From: Verticillium longisporum | Lineage: Eukaryota; Ascomycota; Sordariomycetes; Glomerellales; Plectosphaerellaceae | Direction of reading: 5' to 3' | Assembly: GCA_019188255.1 (NCBI GenBank) | Contig: JAETXT010000005.1 | Span: 5,394,001 to 5,458,000, forward strand | Length of the DNA stretch: 64,000 bases | Part shown: positions 56,244 through 64,000 of the stretch, in pieces | How the letters are laid out: each line of letters begins with the position of its first letter | How positions within the stretch are numbered: the first letter of the stretch is position 1 | Position numbers and translations under genes: made by a program | The notes under the pieces: model-generated | Database searches by the model: none | What the model was told of the DNA's origin: nothing | The model's input: only the letters and a program-made list of their open reading frames with translations

Positions 56244-58687
56244 TCAACTGAACTGATCGCCCTCGCCCAATCTCGTCCCCATTCCCCGTCTGACGAGGCC
56301 CCGGTATCGCTCTGACTTTCGCTCCTTCTCCTTGGCCTCCCTGAGCTTCTTCTTCCGCAAATAGACCGCCCTCACCGTCTCGCGAATTTGCCTTTGGCCT
56401 TGTGCGTAGTTGGCGCGGGCTAGGGCAACGACCTGGTCAATCTGCTCGGGCGTGTAGACAAAGTTCCAGGTTGACAAGAAGTCCGACTCGCCAGGACTAA
56501 CACCTGGCACGGCTTCTAGGTTCCCGAGGAGCGGCAAATACACAACCGCAATCCCCGCGTCCGGCTCAGAGATGTGCCAGTGCGTCGAGTCATCGAGAGC
56601 TCTGGATGGCGGAGGCGGGCTGGTGGACCGCTCCTGCGACGTTCCCACCCAAACGGTGCAGTACCCCAGATCGTCAGTGGTGTTTTTGCCTGGAGTTTTC
56701 TTCTCTTCGACCTGCGCTTCGTTGAGCCTTCTGTCGGCATCCTTCAGATCGGAAGCCTCGGCATTTTCAAGCTCTTTTGTGAGTTCTTCGGGTGCCTCGC
56801 CAGGCTTGGGCCAGCCAATACCGACGGGCCAGCCTTTAATCTTGCGTTGACGAGCATAGCCATCTGCGACGGCAAGCCAATTATCCGTCTTCGTATCAGC
56901 GGAGGCATCAAACGCGATGAGAACCTCAACGCCACGTCCAGGGCGCATGAGAGGGTAGAGGGGCAAATTGTTGCTCATACCAGCATCCATGAGTTGGATG
57001 TACTCATTATCATAGATGCTCGGCGGAGTGGTGTCAGGGAGCCGGCCGTGCATGCCGTAGGCAAAATTGGCGACAGTCCCTGGGTCAATGGGGTGAACCT
57101 TCTCGAGGTCGTTGTTGTAGCGACCAGAGATGATCTCGTCGAGGTTCATAAAACCCGAAAGAGACTGAACAAGGGGTCGGACTTCACGGTAGTAGTGGCT
57201 GAGTGTTGCGCAGAAAGCTGAGCCGAAGACGCCCATGAGGAACGGCACGCGAACCTCTGGCAGATGGAAGCCCTCTTCAGGAGGCACATCGACGCCGTTG
57301 TTGAATTTACGACCGAGGGCCCAAGTTGGTATTCCCGCGGAGAATTCTTCGCAGAAGAACTCGTACGGCGTGATCTCAAACCACTGAAACCATGCCTCTC
57401 GAGCGGCCTTCTCCTTGGCGGCCTCAACGCTATCGACGGGCTCGTTGTCATCGATACCTGGGATTTCGTGACGAACTGCCGTGTAAATTGGCATGGGATT
57501 CTGTCCATATTTGATATATTGGCGCTGGTTGCTCAACTTGAAGTCACTGTCGCAGACCTCGAGTTCGCCCTTGGGAACGAGAAATCGAGCGGCCAGAAGC
57601 AGACCGTAAATATCGACAAGGCCAAAACTGGCTTGAGGGTCGCCGCGCAGCTTCTCCACCAGGCCGCTCAAAAGGTATTTGCTAGTTGGAGCAGAGACAA
57701 GAGCCTGGAAGGCAACGGGTGGGTAGGCGATGTGAATGGCGGCACGAGACTTGAGGTGCTCCAGGATGCGGGGAAGCTGCGGCCGCCAACGGAGGAGAAG
57801 TAGAGGGTCTGAAGCCAGCAGGAGCCGGAAACACCGGAAGTGTAGGTGACGCAGTCGAAGAGTCCGTCTTGATCGGCTGCATGAAGAGAACCAGAGCCAG
57901 CGACCAGAGCTCGTAAGCCTCCACCAGAGCCGCACATGGCAATAACGGGGACATCGTCAGGATGAATTTCGTTTTCGTCAATCTCAAGGTACTTGGCCAG
58001 GGCAACTCGTGTGATCATCTTGCGACGGGCGAGGAACTCTTTCTCATCGTCGCAGAGATCAGTCGAGATGCGGACAGTCGCCTCATGGCGGATTTCGGGG
58101 TTGATGAAGGGATCGTGGGCGTCACGCCATATCTCATCAGCAAGAGACCCAGGCGCCAAGGACAACTCACGCTGCAGCTTGCGGACGAACCCGGGAATTT
58201 GCTTGGACCACTCCGGGAGAATAAAGCCAACAACTCGGTCGGAGAGGGAAGACCATTCTATATCAGCCGCATCGGAGAAAGCTTCAAAGCTGGAAGAGAA
58301 TGTGTTCCACGCGGCCGACGAAGCGTTTTTCGCTGCTTGTCGGTCTTGGCGCTCCTGCTCTTCGTCTCTTTCCAGCTTCTCCTTGTCGCGTTTTCGCTGG
58401 AGCTGTCGCTCGCGGCGGTAAGTCTGAGCCTCTGAGATTTGGTCGAATTCTTCTGAAGGATAGAGAGCCCAAACGAACAGTCCGCCAGCGATAATAACAG
58501 CGGGGACAGTAGGGATGCCTCGGGTCTTCTTCTTAGCCTCGTCTTGAGGGGTGGTTGTGAAGAACCCGGTGCGGAATTGCTTGCTCGCCAATCGGTGTGT
58601 TGCAAGGGCATCAAAGCCTTTTCGCTGAGAATGAAACCATCTCGCATGGCCCACTGAGGAGCGTATGTAGGTAACGATCGACCTCAT
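56244..58687 (-). CDS. cPLA2-like phospholipase with mitochondrial-type N-terminus (one-base frameshift)
   Basis: About 814 aa once one base is supplied at the GGGG run 57770-57773. Residues 1-45 are basic and Ser-rich (MRSIVTYIRSSVGHARWFHS), like a mitochondrial presequence, followed by a membrane segment (VPAVIIAGGLFVWALYP) and a charged coiled coil. The catalytic part starts VPVIAMCGSGGGLRALVAG (oxyanion region), then the nucleophile Ser in YTSGVSGSCWLQTLYF, and the Asp of the Ser-Asp dyad in LMDAGMSNNLPLYPL. Group IV (cytosolic) phospholipase A2 enzymes hydrolyse glycerophospholipids. The break separates SVGGRSFP from RILEHLKSRAAIHIAYPP. Location in mitochondria is inferred from the N-terminus only. 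No intron found. Confidence 0.85.
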
Positions 58688-59929
58688 GCTTAAAGTTCTT
58701 GGGCGCGCGATAGAAGCTTTAGGTGCTTGCCATTACCGGCTTGGAGGGGGGGTTGCCAAGAGAGAACGAGCGCGGATCTGATTGTTGGGTTGGTCGAATC
58801 AGCTGAGGCTTTGCAATCCGACGCTACCGCCTTTGTTCGGTGCAGTGTGCGACCATGTCATGTGCAGCCAACGTATGGTTGAGAGGAGATGTTGTTCTTG
58901 AAAAAAAGAAGTGTGAGGGTTTTTCTTTGGCTGCCTGGCTTGCTTCTCCCGCAACAAACTTGACGCGTCGGTCACGATCTAGTTCGATTGCATTTCGCCC
59001 ATTGACATCATTGAGGGCAATGCCAAAACCGGGTCGCTCCTAGCTTGGCCGGGGGTGGGGTCTACGCGGTACCTTATCTTTAGTGTCAATCGCTACCAAG
59101 AAGGAAGTACCCTCTCGACTCCGCCAGGTCCCGCTCGCGGCCAGGAAGCTCCGGGGCCAATGATTCGCCAATTGGATCACATGTGAATCACATCGTCCTG
59201 GTTCCTGTTCCTGGTCCTGTTCCTGGTCGTCGCTGCCTCATGCGGACTGACTCGATCCGGGAGGCAACACGTGCTTGGCTCTGAGCCTTGCGACGGACTA
59301 CATCCTCGTCGTGCTCGTTCTGCGTGCTTCAAGGCAAGGTTTAGTGGGAAGGGAATGCGACAATGTATGAATGCCTACCTGCTCTCCAGCCAAGACGCTG
59401 AGGTAAGCGGGTGTTTGTCCTGACACCTAGCGCCATGCCGGATCACTCTCGACTTCCTCGCAGGCTCGCACGTCGTGCGAATCTCGAAGCCAACGGACTT
59501 CTCCTCACAGCTGTCGGCAAACACTTTCATGAGTGTGCCATGTGATTGTGCACGCAATACCCATATATTGTTCTTGCGCCACTTGCCTGATGCTCGGTCG
59601 CTTGTGCCTCAAGGACGGCTTCGGTATTGTTCCCGCCAGCCGCTTCCATTGTTCTAGACATCACCACTAGTAGGCTACCTGGAGACCAAGCGAGAGTGCA
59701 AAGAACCATCAGGCAGCCATTGGGTCAAAAATATCTTAATAGTAATAAGAAGAAATCCCTTCTCGGCGGCATCAGTCAATATGATGTACCGTTTTCCTCT
59801 CTTGTCGTTTCGTCTCGAGTTTGGCTTTCGTGCCCACACAACATGCCGCGTGTCTGGAGGTCTCCCAATTCAGCAACGTGGGTTCCTCTACCGTCGCCAA
59901 CACATTCGCACGAGTGGCTCGAAGCAGAC
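58688..59929. other. divergent intergenic region, 1.2 kb
   Basis: Between the phospholipase and monooxygenase starts. Contains a small tandem repeat ctggttcctgttcctggt (59198-59229). No supported gene. Confidence 0.45.
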
Positions 59930-61796
59930 ATGGGTCGACCATTGCTTTCCCCCAGCCAAGGGCGACCCACGAACCCAAAGGTCGCAGTCATCGGTGCCGG
60001 TATGAAGCTGAGGAGCCCCGAAGCAGACCTGGACGCTAATTATAAGCAGGTCCGGCTGGTTTGGCGTCCTTGAAGGAGCTTCGTGGAGTGGGATTCGACG
60101 TGACGGTTTACGAGCGCAGGTCTGATGTCGGCGGCATCTTTACCTTCGATGCTGATACCTCCATCACGTCGGCAACACCTTGGACGCGCTCGCAACTAAG
60201 CAAATATGTCGTGAGCCTTCCATGCCGATTAGCGAGTTTAAGCAATCTCTAATCACCAGCCAAGTGCCCAATGACAGACTTTCCATTCCCTGACGGCAAG
60301 GTGCCCCCCATCTTCGCCGTGCGTGAAAATACTGACCATTTTCAGGCATGTCTGTCCATGTGTCATCAAAAGAGTGGTCCGAATACTATCGTCAGTATGC
60401 TAAACACTTCAACTTATATGAACACATTGTCTTCGATACAACCATTGAAGTTATCAAACGCGATGAAACAAATTCAAAATGGATGGTGCATATTAAAGGC
60501 GAAACCGAACCCCAAGTTTTTGACAGGGTGGTCTTCTCGAGCGGCTCAGAAACCATTGCCATGCATCCTAAGATCGACGATGTACACGAATTCGAGGGCC
60601 AATTTCTACATGGACAAGCTTACAAAAGGTAGGTACTCGATATATTTGCAATATTGTTTGTTCGTTTGCTAATAAATGAGTCCTGCTGATTTCGAGGACA
60701 AAAATATCATCGTCTTGGGCATGGGGAACTCGGCTGGTGATACAGCCTGCGTACGACGCCCCTTCGTCTTTATAAACTCAACGACTAATATGCGTAGGAA
60801 CTTACTGAATATGCCGCGAAAGTCTACCTTGCCCACCGCCGCGGCGCAAAGATCCTTCCTCGGGCCAACGAGGATGGTCCTCTCGACAGCTACGTCTCCT
60901 GGAAGATCTCTCGTATGGCTCTGTGGACGGAGCACCACGCACCTGGAATATTCCAGATCCTTGCCGATGGATTACTTCAGAAGAACTCGGACAGTCACTT
61001 CAACGGCGAGGAGGCCGAGCAAAATGTGGAATGGGGTCTCGAGGAAACCAGTGGAGACGTCACCACCATCATCTGTAATGATCACCTGAAGCGGCTGGTT
61101 CACGAGAAGCGAATCGCTTCAGTCAAGGGGGTCAAGCGGATCATCGGCCCACGGACTGTGGAGCTTGATAACGGCGACATCATCGACGACGTCGATGCCA
61201 TCATCGCCTGCACGGGCTATCGAGCCGACTTTTCGCTGTTGCCAGATCTGCCAAGCACGCAGCTGGACGCTTCGCTCCCAGCGTTTCCAGACCTGTATCC
61301 GATGATTTTCCCACCACGCTACGCCGACTCACTCGCATGCACAAACTACTGCATCATAAACGAAAGCGCAGCCGCATACCGCGAGCTCCAAGCCATGGCC
61401 ATCGCACAGGTTTGGGCTGGTCACTCGGTTCTCCCGAGCGAGGAGGCGATGACGGTGCAAGTAAACGAGTACCAAACATGGCTCGCTCGTCAGATGCTAA
61501 CTTTTCCGGCGACAATGCTGGGAAAGGGGCAGATGTACCCGTGGATGAGATGGCTGCACGACACTGCTGGTACAGGGTTGTATGAGTACATGGGCTGGAG
61601 CCTCAAGGGAATGTGGTTTTGGCTGCGAAATCGCAGGTTGTACAACCTCGTGGCGTGGGGTGTGTACTCGCCACACGTTTATCGTTTGTTCCCGACGGGT
61701 AAGAGGTCGGCGTGGGAGGGGGCGAGCCAAGCCATTATACAGGTGAACGAGGACAGGGAGAGGGCATTTCCGAAGAAGAAGAAGGGAAAGACCTAG
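59930..61796 (+). CDS. flavin-containing monooxygenase
   Basis: Proposed exons: 59930..59999, 60050..60210, 60265..60318, 60346..60628, 60681..60750, 60798..61796 (about 545 aa). Splicing gives the FAD motif VAVIGAGPAGLASLKELRGV, TSITSATPWTRSQLSKYV, MTDFPFPDGK, the NADPH motif IIVLGMGNSAGDTACELTEY and the late motif AIIACTGYRADFSLLPDL. These enzymes add oxygen to N- or S-containing metabolites, and some belong to biosynthetic pathways. The junction between exons 3 and 4 is unresolved: the signals there (gtgcgt...ctgac...ttttcag) enclose only 27 bp, and the frame closes only if one base is added, possibly in the CCCCCC run 60304-60309. Intron borders elsewhere are good. The start ATG at 59930 is the first in frame near the FAD motif, but upstream in-frame ATGs exist. 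Confidence 0.75.
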
Positions 61797-63789
61797 ATCT
61801 TGTCTCGGAGATCGGTCTAATAATGCAGTGTCCGTCCAATGTTATCTGGACCTTAGGAAAAATTGCATCTATTCACGCTGACATTGGCTCTCCTTTATAG
61901 ACTTTGACGGCCAGCCACAGGCGATGAGCCAATGGTTGGCAGTTGGGTCCATGGGCGATTGCGAGAACAGTCATGCGGTGTCCTCGCAATCAAATGTGCG
62001 CTAGCCATTCCATTGAATAGACAAAGAAGAGAAGACGGCTGTGTTTATCATCCCACACTCAATGTTGCTGGGAACAACCGACCAACCACCTTGGGTTGAA
62101 TTTGGTCTGCAGAACTGCCATCTACGGGACTGGACTCTCGGCCGTTCTCTCATGGCTTGTGAAACAGTGAATGATCGGTATGGCACACAATGAGTGGCTA
62201 TTCCTTGGTTCTTTTGCCGGAAATCGGGGTTTTCTGATCTTCATGTTGGTCAGTGCTCTGCCAGAGTCTGTGTGTTTGCTTTTTTCATCGGAGCCCGCTT
62301 GAGGAACCGCAATTGCAGCGGTTGACTTGAGACGGTTTCCTTTTCTCGCAGAGGGTAATTTGCCTGAGCCGCCGGCCAATATCGAAATGTTTCCCGGGTC
62401 GTCTGATGACCCAGGTGGTTGACTCGTTTTCGAGAGGTGCGCACAGGCTGCACTGCGATCCTCAGGCAGGCAGAGTCCCCTGTTGTTTCAGAGGTGCTGT
62501 CATCTGCCGTTTGCCCACTGCCATTTCGATGAGAGGTCGTCGGTAAGTAGGTAGGTGGCACCTAGGTGGGCACAAGATAAGGCACCTCAGGTATCCGGTC
62601 TCTAGGATAAGCACCTGACAGACGAGAAGAGTGCCGTGGCAGGACATTGCAGGCCGGCTGGACGTCTTAATTACAGATGTCGCAGTGCATCACTAACAGT
62701 TCGGGTCTTGGTTGGGCTTCCCCGGACACAGGCAAATGGAGAGGATCCAGACGCGCAAGTGAGCGCCAGCGACCCCTGGACTCGACTGGGCTATGATGTT
62801 TGTAGGGGTATTTGTTAGGCCCTCGTATCATACAAAGTCCCTTCTGGCGTGGCGCTCGCGGGCGAGGTACATCGAGGTGGTCAAGTCCCCATCCGTGCTT
62901 CCATCCAGTGGCAGTGGGCGGGTCCCTTCTCATTAAGGTCGACATCAAGGAGCCAAACACCGAGCTCGCATCCGAACCACCCAAGGCACGCCCCCCCCGT
63001 CTCGAGCCCAGCATCCCTGCCTCTAGTCCTGAAGAGGCCTAGCGCGTCTTAAGCCCCTATTGCTGGTGGAAAGCAACGGCCACCTAAGCCGCCGTAGGAA
63101 GGGACGCTTGGGACGGCAAGAGGTACTGGGCCACTGAAACGGGGTCGCACAGCCAAATCTTTCCAGTGGCCGGCCACCTCATGCGCACTCTCTGCCTTGG
63201 GGACGCTGGGTCCACGTCCCCTTGCTCGAGCCGCTCCCTGTCATCACCTCGACCTAAATTTCCCATCTCCTTTCCTCCCAACCCCAAGGACGTTCGTTCG
63301 CCATCACGACCTCTATCCCCCTTTGAGGCTGCCTTCCCCCATCATTCATACTGCCGCATCTCGCCAGTATTTCTTCCTTTGATACCACCGAGCGTCGTCA
63401 ACATCGCCAGAGCCCTTCTTCCAGAGAAGTCCTGCGACGCCCTTGACACGCGACTTTACACCACGTTTTAGGTACGTGCAATGAATTTTCCTGGATTCGC
63501 TTGAATGCAAGAATTCGAGGCGGGCAACTCCACCATGGAAGGAAGAATCGTTTAAACTTCTTGCGGGACGCATCTCAACGCGGTGCGGTCCTGTCGTTGA
63601 CGCGAAGCTGCCTCCCCTGTGGTTGAATGGTCATCGATGCTTGCTCCCCCCCTTTTCTGGCTTTCTTGCAATGCCATCATTCCGCACAGGAGTCATCAAC
63701 CGTCGCTGACTTTCTACTGCACAGAACCTACCATTCCTTCCCTAGGTACCACGTATTCGTGAACAGCTCCAACTCCCGAGCTCTCAATA
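61797..63789. other. intergenic / long leader region, 2.0 kb
   Basis: 3' flank of the monooxygenase gene and probable promoter plus 5' UTR of the next gene. Contains a TACCTA-type cluster (62541-62590). From 63230 on it is pyrimidine-rich (catctcctttcctcccaacc). A possible 5' UTR intron runs 63472-63745 (gtacgt ... cttccctag). No coding sequence is supported. Confidence 0.45.
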
Positions 63790-63793
63790 ATGG
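63790..63793 (+). CDS. possible start of a gene running off the window (ATG-G micro-exon)
   Basis: Clear start context (ctctcaataATGG) followed at once by a donor gtaagc at 63794, after a CT-rich leader with a likely leader intron. Fungal genes for small highly expressed proteins often have such tiny first exons. No acceptor can be fixed before the window ends and no protein can be named. Confidence 0.35.
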
Positions 63794-64000
63794 GTAAGCG
63801 CATTTCTCTCCCGAGCAGCGTGATGCATTGGAAAGGAAGGCAAGAGGAACTGGATTGGATCACCGGGCAAGCATGACCCTCTCAACCGAATGCAAAACAT
63901 GGCCTACATCTCGCTCCCGGCCTTGAATCAGGCCCCTCGACGTTCTCCCAACAACGTCGACACCACGCGCTCTCGTTACGGTTTTCGAATAAATCCCCAT

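Noticed and set aside
14202..58687. Programmed ribosomal frameshifting as the cause of the five frame breaks
   Set aside because: The sites share no slippery heptamer, fall in unrelated genes and all need the same correction, so a common sequence error is simpler.

Overview
The window is nuclear DNA of a filamentous ascomycete (Pezizomycotina, probably Sordariomycetes). Genes are dense, with short introns of about 45-75 bp carrying GTANGT-type donors and CTRAC-like branch sites. One AT-rich tract shows near-total loss of CpA/TpG, the footprint of repeat-induced point mutation (RIP). Gene content also fits: LaeA-like methyltransferase, NmrA-like protein, GH43/GH35 secreted hydrolases and a secreted FMN 2-hydroxyacid dehydrogenase. 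I cannot name the species.

Layout. 1-9 kb: 3' end of an SNU23-like spliceosome gene, a UBC15-like E2, a large coiled-coil protein, an NmrA-like protein and argininosuccinate lyase. 10-18 kb: LaeA-like methyltransferase, then two same-strand glycoside hydrolase genes (GH43 and a ten-exon GH35 beta-galactosidase). 18.5-19.4 kb: a RIP-degraded element bounded by 26-bp inverted repeats. 20-28.5 kb: Csk1-like kinase, a zinc-ribbon protein and the ribosome quality-control ligase listerin. 29.5-41.7 kb: a 1148-aa protein with about 21 copies of a 29-residue repeat, a 75-aa conserved protein, a Tos4-like FHA protein, an L1-domain ribosome-biogenesis factor and a palmitoyl-protein thioesterase. 42-52 kb: a possible small secreted peptide, the CTDK-I cyclin Ctk2, an NAD(P)-binding protein, a GT28 sterol glucosyltransferase-like gene and an FMN 2-hydroxyacid dehydrogenase. 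53.8-64 kb: a 93-aa mitochondrial-type membrane protein whose first coding exon is only the ATG, mitochondrial ribosomal protein mL44, a cPLA2-like phospholipase, a flavin monooxygenase, and the first bases of one more gene.

The genes are mostly unrelated housekeeping functions. The only functional pairing I see is GH43 plus GH35, both acting on plant cell-wall side chains.

The most striking pattern is gene disruption. Five genes (GH35, PPT1, CTK2, mL44, cPLA2) each need one extra base to stay in frame, always at a homopolymer run of 4-6 bases. A sixth (the monooxygenase) probably does too. Three more (argininosuccinate lyase, GT28, FMN dehydrogenase) carry an in-frame stop. The homopolymer pattern points to sequencing or assembly error; the stops may be real. 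No clear new multi-gene system was found; the best novelty candidates are the 29-residue repeat protein and the RIP-degraded inverted-repeat element.
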